Shown here: piece after piece, positions 17,061 through 25,146 of the stretch
Position numbering within the stretch: position 1 is the first letter of the stretch
Layout of the letters: every line of letters starts with the position of its first letter
Source: an uncultured Lachnospiraceae bacterium
GTDB taxonomy: Bacteria; Bacillota; Clostridia; Lachnospirales; Lachnospiraceae
Assembly (NCBI GenBank): GCA_946411695.1
Contig: CAMKEX010000005.1
Span: forward strand, 1-50,112
Direction of reading: 5' to 3'
Length of the DNA stretch: 50,112 nucleotides
Notes under the pieces: generated by a model
The model's input: the letters and a program-made list of their open reading frames with translations, nothing else
The model's database searches: none
Told to the model about the DNA's origin: nothing
Position numbers and translations under genes: made by a program

Positions 17061-17192
17061 CTATCGGCTCCTGTCCTGGTCTTCCTGTTCCAGGTATTCC
17101 TGCTCCTCCTTTCCTGGACTTCCAAAATCAAACCCGCTGTAATCGCCCATAGCGTCATAGGGGATGTCCTCTCTGCTCCACGTTATGCCCAT
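17061..17192 (-). CDS. small acidic protein, 43 aa
   Basis: The ORF starts MGITWSREDIPYDAMGDYSG and ends in a Glu/Gln/Asp-rich helix (KEEQEYLEQEDQDRSR). A near-perfect ribosome binding site, GAAGGAGGCAGGAT, stands directly before the ATG at 17192, which is the main reason to call it a gene. It is on the same strand as the sigma-region-4 protein and adhesin genes that follow, and could be the first gene of that transcript. No family was recognised, and there is no signal peptide or membrane helix. Confidence 0.55.
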   Translation of the reverse strand: MGITWSREDIPYDAMGDYSGFDFGSPGKEEQEYLEQEDQDRSR

Positions 17193-17326
17193 ATCCTGCC
17201 TCCTTCGTAAAACTTGCACTGACGTCGATCTGCTACGGCAGCCCTCTGTTCAGGGCTAAAGCGCCTGCCGGATGTACCGTTTCCCGGCCCGCCCGGTGGA
17301 TATAGGGTATCTCCGGGGCAAAAATA

Positions 17327-17466
17327 AAACAGCCAACCAGATGGTTGACTGAAATGGGACGTGTTTTTGACTTTAAAAGGCTGTCTGGAACAAGATGTGG
17401 CTGAATCACGACGGTAAAGTACTACATATTGAAGAATTTCAATCAACCAGTTTGTTGGCTGTTTTG
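17327..17466. repeat. inverted repeat pair with 30-bp arms, each with an inner dyad
   Basis: The left arm (17327-17356) and the reverse complement of the right arm (17437-17466) agree at about 26 of 30 bases, with about 80 bases between. Each arm contains its own dyad (CAACCAGATGGTTG in the left; CAACCAGTTTGTTG, imperfect, in the right). Paired dyads of this kind often serve as operators for TetR-type repressors, but no TetR gene is in the window. A miniature mobile element remnant is the alternative. Confidence 0.55.
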
Positions 17467-17642
17467 GGGAAATTTTCCTGATTTTTTCGAAAAACGTGTC
17501 TCCGGGTAAACACTTTTATTCTCCTGTGTCCACAGGAAGCTGTCGTATCCAGACAGGTGAGGCGGCAGGCAGATGCCGGGGAATCGGGAGCTGTTTGTTT
17601 CCGGTTTTCTGTTTCAGGCAGCCATGTAGGATACAAAACTAA

Positions 17643-17682
17643 CTGTACGGTTGGATCGCCTTTGGGCGATCCAACCGTACAG
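17643..17682. repeat. perfect 18-bp-arm palindrome
   Basis: CTGTACGGTTGGATCGCC, loop TTTG, then the exact reverse complement. It follows the terminator at 17687-17718 in the direction of transcription and is itself followed by a weak T-rich stretch (TTAGTTTTG) on the minus strand, so it may be a second, back-up terminator. Confidence 0.8.
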
Positions 17683-17686
17683 GTCG

Positions 17687-17718
17687 AAAAAAGCCGGGCA
17701 CCCCTGAGGCGCCCGGCT
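17687..17718 (-). terminator. rho-independent terminator of the ImmA-like gene
   Basis: On the minus strand AGCCGGGC and GCCCGGCT form an 8-bp GC-rich stem followed by TTTTTT, 33 bases past the stop codon of the gene at 17752. Confidence 0.88.
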
Positions 17719-17751
17719 CTGAATCTGCCCGTTCTCTTTTTATTCGTTTTT

Positions 17752-19857
17752 TTACAGTGCCATTGCTGATTCTCCGTTCCTGCTCCGCGGAAAGAGAGGG
17801 TCGTATCCGTTACTCTGCAGGATGGCATTGCACCTCTCTATGGTAAAATCCTGTGGATTCATAAGCATAGGTAAAAGGTAAACGTCCTCATTCCTGTATG
17901 TAAACCGGTTCCCACTCAGGTCCATAAGGATGGAGCTTATATCATACCTGATGTTCAGCTCCACGCAGATCCCGACGAGCTGGGGACGGGAGATCCGGCC
18001 TTTCATCATCTTTGAGTAGTACTGCGTGCTGATCCCGAGGCGCTCCGCAAGGGTTGTGACAGAAACGCCCTTTGCCTTGCGTATGATATCGAAAGATTCC
18101 TTGAAGTCCCCGGTAAGCTGCAGAGCGATCTTTGCCCAATCGTCCGAATCCGCCGAGAACATCGCAACTTCCCTGTCCCATTCAGCAGTCCCCGGCTTTG
18201 AAGCGATCCGGACGCCCGGATACAGGCCTGCCTTATTTTCTTTCAGTCTCGACGCGACGCCGGCTTCATAGTTCCCGCTCCCGGTCCTGCCGTGGAAGCT
18301 GAATCCCAGGCAGCACTGCTCTATGTGGCGTCTGGCATAGGCAGTCAGGCGGGTGCATACACCGTTCCAGCGGTGGACGAAGGTGTCCATATCTAGGCAA
18401 AGGTGCCCCTCCACATAGGTATACCTGCGTCTGGAGATCTCATTGATAAAATCCGGCGATCCCGCCGCCCTCTGCAGATCCGCGGGAGAGATGGTGTAGG
18501 TCACGCCCTCCGGCCACGGTCCGCTGCATCCGTGGTCCGGGATGTGCTTTCCGTCAATGAAGTTGTAGATCCCTTCCGCCTCGCCATACCCCAGCTGCTT
18601 CATGCGGATCTTCGCCATGAACCTTGTCGTGTGAAAGCGCCGGGCGAGGACACACATGATCCGCTCCATGTTCTCAGGGGACCGGATGCCGCCCATCTCA
18701 GAAAGGAGCTCTTCGATCACGGCGGTCGTCGTTTCCTTTTCCATGAGGATGTGGGCAGGCATTTTTTCAGCCTGCATCTCCATCCAGTCAATCTCCGTCT
18801 TCGGGATCCTGTAATCCCGCCGTCCGCTTCTCCGCCTCCGGTTGACATAGCTCGTATACTCCCGGCCTGCCATGCACTGAAGGAGGAAAAAGAGCTTGTC
18901 CTTGTATCTGTGGACGCACTCATGGATCACCGTGCTGTTCAGTTCCTCCCGCGTCCTGCACGCCAGGATATTGATATAGATGGTATCTTTGGCGGCTTCC
19001 ATCGTGACGGGGGATCCGTCCATATTGACGACATTCACTTTCCCGTTGTCAAAATAGACCTGTCCCAGGATGTTGGATTCCTCTGGATATGTCGTAAACA
19101 CGACCTTCAGCCCCATCCTTGCCGCCAGCTGCATGCCGCAGACCGGTGCTCCTTTTCTGATCGCTTCGGAATAATACTTTTCCAGTATCCAGCGTGCCAT
19201 CCTGTCGTAGTCTTCCTCATACATGATGGGGAGCAGGTATTTCGAAGCCCGGATCCTGCAAGGGCTGTTTAACACGTCCTTCTTCAGTTCCCTGTAAGGT
19301 TCCACGATTGGTCCGGCGATGCATTTGTATTCTTTGCGCATATCAAGGACATACCGCATCCGGAAGTCTACCGTATCGCGGCGCCGCTTCGGACGGGCCT
19401 TCGAGCCCACACTTTTCTGAGCGGAAACTGCCGCCGGGCTTTTGTTCCCCACCTGTCCTCCGGCAGAAGAGGCCGGTCCTCCTTTCCCTGATACCTCTGT
19501 ATCGGTGCCCTGCGGAAACTCCGCCTCGATCACGGAGGACACGACAACGTCCACGACAGTTGCGTTCTGCGGCTGCCCTATTACCGTCTCAACACGATTG
19601 AAACGTGTCCGCCTGACACAGAGCGATACCGCGCCCTCAAACTCTGGCCGGCTTGTGATCGCTTCCGGAGTCATTTCCACATAGTAAGTGATCGTCTTGT
19701 GGAAGTCCTCTCCGTAGTTTTCCTGCAGGATCTCATCGATGGAAAAAATCCTCCTTCTGTCCTCGATCCCTTTCATAGGGGCCATCGTCGTCACCGGCAG
19801 GTTCGCAAACAGAATATCTCCGTCATAGGGGACAATTGCTGCTGCATAGATGCCCAT
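17752..19857 (-). CDS. ImmA/IrrE-like metalloprotease with C-terminal helix-turn-helix
   Basis: The 701-aa protein has a zinc-protease motif HECVHRYKDKLF (HExxH) near residue 313 within a block typical of the ImmA/IrrE (M78) family (YINILACRTREELNSTVIHE), followed by helices. Near residues 580-640 an XRE-type helix-turn-helix is visible (KGVSVTTLAERLGISTQYYS, KMMKGRISRPQLVGI). The N-terminal 280 residues are of unknown fold, with a basic, Ser/Ala-rich linker. ImmA-type enzymes cleave repressors to de-repress conjugative elements, and a repressor gene is divergently transcribed next door. It is much longer than classic ImmA (about 170 aa). The start at 19857 is chosen because GGGAGG is spaced for it. 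A good promoter and terminator flank it, so it is probably monocistronic. Confidence 0.85.
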   Translation of the reverse strand: MGIYAAAIVPYDGDILFANLPVTTMAPMKGIEDRRRIFSIDEILQENYGEDFHKTITYYVEMTPEAITSRPEFEGAVSLCVRRTRFNRVETVIGQPQNATVVDVVVSSVIEAEFPQGTDTEVSGKGGPASSAGGQVGNKSPAAVSAQKSVGSKARPKRRRDTVDFRMRYVLDMRKEYKCIAGPIVEPYRELKKDVLNSPCRIRASKYLLPIMYEEDYDRMARWILEKYYSEAIRKGAPVCGMQLAARMGLKVVFTTYPEESNILGQVYFDNGKVNVVNMDGSPVTMEAAKDTIYINILACRTREELNSTVIHECVHRYKDKLFFLLQCMAGREYTSYVNRRRRSGRRDYRIPKTEIDWMEMQAEKMPAHILMEKETTTAVIEELLSEMGGIRSPENMERIMCVLARRFHTTRFMAKIRMKQLGYGEAEGIYNFIDGKHIPDHGCSGPWPEGVTYTISPADLQRAAGSPDFINEISRRRYTYVEGHLCLDMDTFVHRWNGVCTRLTAYARRHIEQCCLGFSFHGRTGSGNYEAGVASRLKENKAGLYPGVRIASKPGTAEWDREVAMFSADSDDWAKIALQLTGDFKESFDIIRKAKGVSVTTLAERLGISTQYYSKMMKGRISRPQLVGICVELNIRYDISSILMDLSGNRFTYRNEDVYLLPMLMNPQDFTIERCNAILQSNGYDPLFPRSRNGESAMAL

Positions 19858-19955
19858 TCCCATTCCTCCCTTCGCAGCATCCCTTCTTTGTCTGGCAGGT
19901 GCGAACCCTGCATTGCCTCGCATGCAGGTCTGCCCGCCCTGTCTGTATGGTCTGT

Positions 19956-19984
19956 ATTATAAAGTGGGCAGGACAGTTTTTCAA
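19956..19984 (-). promoter_or_regulatory. sigma-A promoter of the ImmA-like gene
   Basis: On the minus strand TTGAAA, a 17-base spacer and a perfect TATAAT stand about 100 bases before the start codon. It faces away from the repressor promoter at 20018-20046. Confidence 0.8.
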
Positions 19985-20017
19985 GAGAAAATGTAATATT
20001 ATATTTTCATATACGTA
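19985..20017. promoter_or_regulatory. AT-rich operator candidate between divergent promoters
   Basis: The 33 bases between the two -35 boxes are almost pure A/T and include the short palindromes TAATATTA and ATACGTAT. The position suits a site where the LexA-like repressor could control both promoters. The exact operator cannot be set by eye. Confidence 0.4.
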
Positions 20018-20046
20018 TTGTAATGTAAGATTTTATTTGCTATAAT
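20018..20046 (+). promoter_or_regulatory. sigma-A promoter of the LexA-like repressor gene
   Basis: TTGTAA, a 17-base spacer and a perfect TATAAT (20041-20046) stand about 95 bases before the repressor start codon. Confidence 0.8.
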
Positions 20047-20139
20047 TAGCAACATCAGGTATCCCACTTCCGGGCGCGGAAGACACTTTTGCTGTTCGTC
20101 AAACCCCTGCCCGGATCCGATTTAGAACAGGAGGCCGCT

Positions 20140-21177
20140 ATGGCTAAAAAAAGCAGCAGGAGCGGAAAAGAGGTGAAAACAGATACGGGCATGCAGGACA
20201 GCGGCGCCGCGTCTTTCGAAGGAGCTGCCGAAGCAGATATTTCCATGCTTCCGGAAGGCAAAAAAGCGGGGGCAGTCCATGCCGCAGGCAGGATCCACTC
20301 CCCGAACTACACTGACCGCTCGCAGAAACCCCGTGTGGATGCAAACAAATCCTTACCGATCAGGAGCGTCCCGATGGCGGACCTGATCCGGAAATACCGC
20401 GGCAGTGCGGGCCTCTCCCAGCAGGAGCTGGGGGACATGCTCGGCGTCACCCGCAATACGGTAGGGAACTGGGAAGGAGGGAAGTACCGCCCGGACCTTG
20501 ACCTGCTGCTCCCCATGTGCCTGGTTTTCGGCATCAGCCTCTATGAACTGCTCGGCGCGGCGGATATGTCACCAGAATTTACCGTTACGAACCAGGAGCA
20601 GATCCTCCTGGAGCAGTACCGCCAGCTGAGCCCTGTCGGACAGCGGGTCGCGGCACGCATGGTCAGCAGCATGCTGGATGAGGAGGTCATGGCGAATGAC
20701 AGGATCCTGGATGAGAACAGCATCCTCCTCGCGCATGTCTCCACCGCAGCCGCCGCAGGCGACGGATATGCTTTCAGCGACATCCCCGTCGACAACTACT
20801 GCTTCGTCTTTAAGAACGGGAACAACCTCAATGCGGACGCGGTCATGCGCGTGAAAGGGGACAGCATGCTCCCGGTCTACCGTGACGGCCAGCATGTCTA
20901 TGTCCAGTATACGCAGTCAGTCGAAGTCGGGGAGGACATCATCTGTGTATCGCGGGAAGGACTCCATATCAAGCGCCTGGGCGTGGACGGCCCCTACTCG
21001 CTCAACAGGAATCTTCCGTTCGGCCTGACATCGCCGGATGACCATGTGGAGATCCGCGGGCGGGTCCTCGGGATCGTTTCGGAGACGGACCTCCCCTGCA
21101 GGGCCGACCTGGACTCCCTGGAAGAGATCCGCCACCGGGAGATCCGTGAATTTGTAAAAAAACATGGGCTGAAGTAA
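20140..21177 (+). CDS. LexA/CI-like self-cleaving repressor, XRE plus peptidase S24
   Basis: A 345-aa repressor starting at 20140, where AGGAGG is well placed. Residues 1-70 are a disordered, polar extension. Residues about 80-140 are an XRE helix-turn-helix (LIRKYRGSAGLSQQELGDML, GVTRNTVGNWEGGKYRP). Residues about 200-330 are an S24 peptidase: the cleavage site is Ala206-Gly207 (STAAAAGDGYAF), the catalytic Ser242 lies in KGDSMLPVYRDG, and Lys278 in EGLHIKRLG. All parts for RecA-stimulated self-cleavage are present. It faces the ImmA-like gene across a shared promoter region and is the first gene of a rightward group with SRAP and DUF5131 genes. This suggests a DNA-damage-responsive switch for the element. 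Confidence 0.93.
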   Translation: MAKKSSRSGKEVKTDTGMQDSGAASFEGAAEADISMLPEGKKAGAVHAAGRIHSPNYTDRSQKPRVDANKSLPIRSVPMADLIRKYRGSAGLSQQELGDMLGVTRNTVGNWEGGKYRPDLDLLLPMCLVFGISLYELLGAADMSPEFTVTNQEQILLEQYRQLSPVGQRVAARMVSSMLDEEVMANDRILDENSILLAHVSTAAAAGDGYAFSDIPVDNYCFVFKNGNNLNADAVMRVKGDSMLPVYRDGQHVYVQYTQSVEVGEDIICVSREGLHIKRLGVDGPYSLNRNLPFGLTSPDDHVEIRGRVLGIVSETDLPCRADLDSLEEIRHREIREFVKKHGLK

Positions 21178-21276
21178 TCGAGAAAACGGTTCCGGATGCG
21201 AAACCAGGAAATGTGTCTGCAAATGTGAAATCGTGAAATGAAGAATGAAGACAGGCAGCAGGAGGAGGCACACCGC

Positions 21277-22068
21277 ATGTGCAGTGGTTATTATCTTGAA
21301 AAGGCAGAATGGATGCACAAAATCGCAGTTGCTGCCAGGCACCACAGCCTGATGCAGAGGATCTCCAGTACGATCGCAAAACCCGTCACGACCTGCGGGG
21401 ATGTCCATCTCTCGGATATCGCCCCTGTCATTGCGCCTGACGGAAAGGGCGGCGGCCGCGTCTATCCCATGATGTGGGGATTTTCCACAAAACTGGACGG
21501 CTTTATCCCGTCTGTGGATATAAATATCCTTGAGGACACAGGGAATCCGGTCCTCCTTGATGCATGGGCAAGGCATCGGTGCCTGATCCCCGCATCGTGG
21601 TATTTTGATTGGGAACGGGTTCACCCGGTCATCTCTTACGATACCTTTGGAGACCAGACGCCGGAATCAGAACGGAGGAGCAGAAGACATTCCAAAAAGA
21701 TGTCCCTTTCCGATCCGGATCTGTCCGACAGCATCGGCGACCGCTACATGCTGCAGACCAGGGGCTCCTCTATCACCCTCCTGGGAGGCATTTACCAGAT
21801 CGAGGATCACGGAGGCGTGAAATTCCCTCATTTCATGATCCTTATGCATTACGCCGCGCCGAATATCATGTTCATCCACAATAAGATGCCGGTGATCTTC
21901 AATTCCTCGGATAAGGAACTGCTGAATGAGTGGCTGAACCCTGAAGCCATGCCGCCTTGGACCTCGGAACGGATCTTTGACTGTGCCGTCACAGATGTCG
22001 TCTATGAAAAGTGCCCGGTGCCCCTGCGCAGGGAACGGAGGCCTTTCTATGCAGGGCATAAACCATGA
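21277..22068 (+). CDS. SRAP-family protein (YedK/HMCES-like abasic-site binder)
   Basis: Family members crosslink to abasic sites in ssDNA through Cys2. The start at 21277 is chosen because it gives MCSGYYL, exposing the required Cys2, and because GGAGGAGG lies 8 bases upstream; the frame extends 13 codons further. Visible motifs are PMMWGFSTKL, the Asn of the usual NARxE site (here DINILEDTG), RHRCLIPASWYFDWE and IHNKMPVIF with the catalytic His. The glutamate of the usual GxYEW motif appears as aspartate (WYFDWE), and NARxE is degenerate, so this is a diverged member. An insertion of about 40 residues (about 125-165) is rich in Ser and Arg. It lies 100 bases after the LexA-like gene and is probably co-transcribed with it, as SOS-associated genes often are. 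Confidence 0.9.
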   Translation: MCSGYYLEKAEWMHKIAVAARHHSLMQRISSTIAKPVTTCGDVHLSDIAPVIAPDGKGGGRVYPMMWGFSTKLDGFIPSVDINILEDTGNPVLLDAWARHRCLIPASWYFDWERVHPVISYDTFGDQTPESERRSRRHSKKMSLSDPDLSDSIGDRYMLQTRGSSITLLGGIYQIEDHGGVKFPHFMILMHYAAPNIMFIHNKMPVIFNSSDKELLNEWLNPEAMPPWTSERIFDCAVTDVVYEKCPVPLRRERRPFYAGHKP

Positions 22069-22116
22069 ATCGGTTACAGAAACAGCGCGTCAGTCAGGAA
22101 AGGAGGCTGCTATCTG

Positions 22117-23118
22117 ATGGAAAACTTCGAAACCGCAGGCTTTCAGCAGATGAGCCTCTTTCCATCTGCATCTGAGGATCCTTCCCGTACAGACTCAACA
22201 CGTCACGATAAGTGCGGTGCCGATCCCGCACTGTGCCCTAAGCAGGACCTTCGCCCGCCCGTAAGGATCACCTGGAACCTCTGGCACGGCTGCAGCAGGA
22301 AGGTGAGTCCCGGGTGCCTGCACTGCTACATGTACCGCCGCGATGAAGAGTATGGAAAAGACCCGACCAATGTCCACAAGACCGCAGCCTTCAACCTGCC
22401 GGTCCGAAAGTACCGCTCAGGACAATACAAAGGCATGTACCGCATCCCCGCCGGATCCACGGTCTACACCTGCTTTACTTCCGACTTCTTTATCGATGCC
22501 GCGGACAAATGGCGCCCGGAAGCTTGGGACATGATGCGCCGCCGCCCGGACTGCACCTTTTTTATGATCACCAAACGCCCGGAACGGATCCTGCAGTCCC
22601 TTCCAACGGACTGGGGCGAGGGATGGGGCCACGTCCACATCAGCTGCACCTGCGAGAACCAGCACTGGACAGACAGGCGTCTCCCCATCTTCCTGGAGCT
22701 GCCGATCCGGCACAAGTCCATCACCCATGAGCCGATGCTGGAAGCCATCGACATCCGGAAGTATCTGGAGAAGTACGGAAGCGCCAGAAATCCTGACAAT
22801 AGCCGCGTCCTGGAGTCCGTCTCCTGCGGCGGAGAATCCGGCCCGGAGGCCCGCGTCTGTGACTACGGATGGGTCGTGAATACCCATGTCCAGTGTGTGG
22901 AATACGGCGTCCCCTTCCATTTTCATCAGACCGGTGCAAAGCTCCGCCGGTCCATTTCTGACGGGCAGGGAGGATTCCTGACGAAGGTCTTCGAGATCCC
23001 CCGCGAGCACCAGCATACGCAGGCGAAGAAAGCTGGCCTGGACTACGGCGGCGTGATCGAAATGCCGGAGTGCCTGTCGTCCACAGATGATCTTTTGCCA
23101 TTAGAAGATCCAACATAA
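22117..23118 (+). CDS. DUF5131 (phage Gp37/Gp68-like) protein
   Basis: The 333-aa protein matches the DUF5131 family known from phages and mobile elements. Hallmarks are WNLWHGCSRKVSPGCLHCYM with Cys59, Cys67 and Cys70 (a metal or iron-sulfur-like Cys cluster reminiscent of radical-SAM proteins), then TVYTCFTSDFFIDAADKWRP, FFMITKRPERI, SCGGESGPEARVCDY and VPFHFHQTGA. The biochemical role of the family is not known to me; a radical-SAM-like enzyme is an inference from the cysteine pattern. AAAGGAGG stands 10 bases before the start. It follows the SRAP gene by about 50 bases and is probably part of the LexA-controlled transcript. Confidence 0.9.
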   Translation: MENFETAGFQQMSLFPSASEDPSRTDSTRHDKCGADPALCPKQDLRPPVRITWNLWHGCSRKVSPGCLHCYMYRRDEEYGKDPTNVHKTAAFNLPVRKYRSGQYKGMYRIPAGSTVYTCFTSDFFIDAADKWRPEAWDMMRRRPDCTFFMITKRPERILQSLPTDWGEGWGHVHISCTCENQHWTDRRLPIFLELPIRHKSITHEPMLEAIDIRKYLEKYGSARNPDNSRVLESVSCGGESGPEARVCDYGWVVNTHVQCVEYGVPFHFHQTGAKLRRSISDGQGGFLTKVFEIPREHQHTQAKKAGLDYGGVIEMPECLSSTDDLLPLEDPT

Positions 23119-23149
23119 ACACGAATTACTACAGCAAAGGGGAAGAATC

Positions 23150-23839
23150 ATGAGAAAAACACACTTCAATTCTGATAATCTTGAGGAGACTGCAGAGTCG
23201 TCCGTCATGTTTACGGCAGGAAGCATGGAGAAACTGATTATTGCTCATGATGCGCTGAGGGATTTAGAGAGATTTCTTACAATGCTCTGCGGGATCGATA
23301 GCGAAAACAAAATCCTGAAGGACCTGCGGGGGATTGATTATCTGCTCAAAAAGCTCTCCACTATATATGATGGGAACGTAGGCGGCGATGACCAGGAATT
23401 CTACAAAGTCCTGAAGGATACAGAAATAGGCCTGCATGTCCGTGCCTGCCTTCTAATGGGAACACGAGAAGACTGTCAGGACTATATGGATGCGGCAAAA
23501 GCACAGGGCGGCTGCAATCCCGAAAAGGAACCGTCCGTCAAAGATGAAGATGAGAAAAGCCTGGCTGTTCCATTCACAGTAAAAGACATGATCTGTCTGC
23601 TGAGAGCACAATATGCATTCAGAAGCCTGGAAGGGGTTTTAGGACTGTTTGCAGGAACTTATCCTGAAATGAGCTTCGTCGATGGACTCAGTCGTCTGTG
23701 CGACCTGTTGGAAAGTATCAGCCCCTTGTATGACTCTGAATACGATGATGATGCAGAAGAAAACGAGGAATATATTACTGCGATGGCGTCCGAGGAGCTA
23801 AGCCTTGTTGAAAGGGCTAAGAGGTTGATGGGACTGTAA
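23150..23839 (+). CDS. hypothetical acidic helical protein with internal duplication
   Basis: The 229-aa protein consists of two related halves. Residues about 26-105 (MEKLIIAHDALRDLERFLTM, then YLLKKLSTIYD and HVRACLLMG) align with residues about 145-228 (VKDMICLLRAQYAFRSLEGV, then CDLLESISPLYD and VERAKRLMG). An acidic linker (KEPSVKDEDEKS) joins them. Both halves are predicted mainly helical. No family was recognised. It follows the DUF5131 gene by 31 bases on the same strand with AAAGGGGAAG before the start, so it is probably the last gene of the LexA-led group. It is convergent with the HNH gene beyond. Confidence 0.75.
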   Translation: MRKTHFNSDNLEETAESSVMFTAGSMEKLIIAHDALRDLERFLTMLCGIDSENKILKDLRGIDYLLKKLSTIYDGNVGGDDQEFYKVLKDTEIGLHVRACLLMGTREDCQDYMDAAKAQGGCNPEKEPSVKDEDEKSLAVPFTVKDMICLLRAQYAFRSLEGVLGLFAGTYPEMSFVDGLSRLCDLLESISPLYDSEYDDDAEENEEYITAMASEELSLVERAKRLMGL

Positions 23840-23973
23840 TCCAAGGTGATCAGCACATTTTTTAAGTTGTTTTCTTCCTTCTGACTGAGAATTGCATGTT
23901 AAAGGGCAGTCCAGCCACCATTCCCTCATCCGCATCTGTCAAAACTCTGTCTGTCCATCCAGTGTACATGACA

Positions 23974-25146
23974 TCAGCTTGAAATCTTCCAGATTTCATA
24001 CCCCTGTCTTCTGGCGGAGTCGTATACGGGGCGCATGTTGTCCTGCAGGATCGTTGAAAAAGTTTCTCGTGAATTCCCCGGGCGGTACAGTTCCTGTCCA
24101 GCCCAGATGGAGTGGAGGTTATCCCGCCAGCAGCCCTCATAAAGCTTATGGATTCCCGGCTTCTCGTGGATGAGCCGGTACAGGACGAACTGGTTTTCAG
24201 AGAATCTGTTAAAAAAGGGATCCCACTGGGGCAGGCGGTTGCTCTTTGCCGAATTCAGGGAGGAGTCCATCGGCATGAGGTTCCACAATTCATCGTTCAT
24301 GACGAAGGACCAGGGGATAAAGTGGTCGATGTCATACTTTGCGGACTGGATGGATTCGCCTGTGAAAACATCCCGGATCTCCCGGCAATCCAGAACTCCC
24401 TCCCAGAGTTTACGGACTTTCCCGAGCTTTCGCATTTTTTCATCCATGGGTGCCAGCTTATATACCAGACCCGGTACTTCCGGATTGTTGTTTTGCAGCC
24501 ACTTCACCTTCTCGTACTGGATCCAGCCAAGGATGGAAACGGCATTGTCCTGGATCATCCGGATCCAGTCGGGGTGGAAGCGCACTTCCTTTTTCAGTTT
24601 GCTACCTGTGCCCAGCGTGTAGGGGAGCGGGGTGATCTCCTTGTTGAAAGCCTCTATGTATGCGATCATACGACGAGTGGAGTCCCAGTTCACGATCTCA
24701 CCCGCGTTCACGAAAAAACCGGCAAGGGCCCGGTAGGGAACCATGTTTGTGAGCTGCTCCTTTGGCTTTTTCAGTTCCCGGTTAAACTTCCGGACCTCGT
24801 TTTTGATCTGCACTCTGGAAGCATTTGCCGGCAGCTCGCTCAGGTCGGAGAGCAGCAGGACTGCCCGCTCCAGGCCGTCCCGGACACCTCCGTCATTCGA
24901 CAGACCGCTGAGATGGATGTGGAACTCCCGGACGGAATACCAGGCGCTGCAGATCATCTCATCGATGATGGCGTCAAAAGTCGTCTCTTCGACCCCTTCA
25001 GAGATCAGCCCGACAATTGCCTCCAGCCAATAGAACTTGTAGCAGTAGGAAGGATCCTTGAGCATGAGGGCGAAGCCGGGGATATCCAGCGTGTTGTAAT
25101 ATTCCGTATCAATTTCTAAGCGCGCCTTGCCAAAAGATTGATCCAT
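23974..25146 (-). CDS. HNH endonuclease domain protein
   Basis: The 390-aa protein has an HNH nuclease core near residues 268-305: YDIDHFIPWSFVMNDELWNL with the central DHF, then MPMDSSLNSAKSNRLP. The first 250 residues are mostly helical (VREFHIHLSGLSNDGGVRDG, VQIKNEVRKFNRELKKPKEQ) with no family I recognise, and could sense or bind a partner. The start at 25146 is preferred because GGAGGAGGAGCG stands just before it. Its first 31 bases overlap the end of the methyltransferase gene, so the two are probably co-translated. Pairing of an HNH nuclease with a methyltransferase in a defence island suggests an anti-invader role, but this is inference. Confidence 0.82.
   Translation of the reverse strand: MDQSFGKARLEIDTEYYNTLDIPGFALMLKDPSYCYKFYWLEAIVGLISEGVEETTFDAIIDEMICSAWYSVREFHIHLSGLSNDGGVRDGLERAVLLLSDLSELPANASRVQIKNEVRKFNRELKKPKEQLTNMVPYRALAGFFVNAGEIVNWDSTRRMIAYIEAFNKEITPLPYTLGTGSKLKKEVRFHPDWIRMIQDNAVSILGWIQYEKVKWLQNNNPEVPGLVYKLAPMDEKMRKLGKVRKLWEGVLDCREIRDVFTGESIQSAKYDIDHFIPWSFVMNDELWNLMPMDSSLNSAKSNRLPQWDPFFNRFSENQFVLYRLIHEKPGIHKLYEGCWRDNLHSIWAGQELYRPGNSRETFSTILQDNMRPVYDSARRQGYEIWKISS

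Larger units (their letters stand above)
17193..17751. other. 560-bp non-coding region rich in inverted repeats
   Basis: This lies between the ImmA-like gene and the 43-aa ORF, both on the minus strand. It holds a terminator (17687-17718), a perfect 18-bp-arm palindrome (17643-17682), an inverted repeat pair with 30-bp arms (17327-17466) and a small AGCCCT/AGGGCT hairpin near 17235-17252. It should also hold the promoter for the downstream genes. No convincing protein-coding gene was found. Confidence 0.6.

Noticed and set aside
17439-17828. A 129-aa minus-strand frame across the palindrome and terminator
   Set aside because: It runs through two terminator-like hairpins and overlaps the end of the ImmA-like gene; no ribosome binding site.
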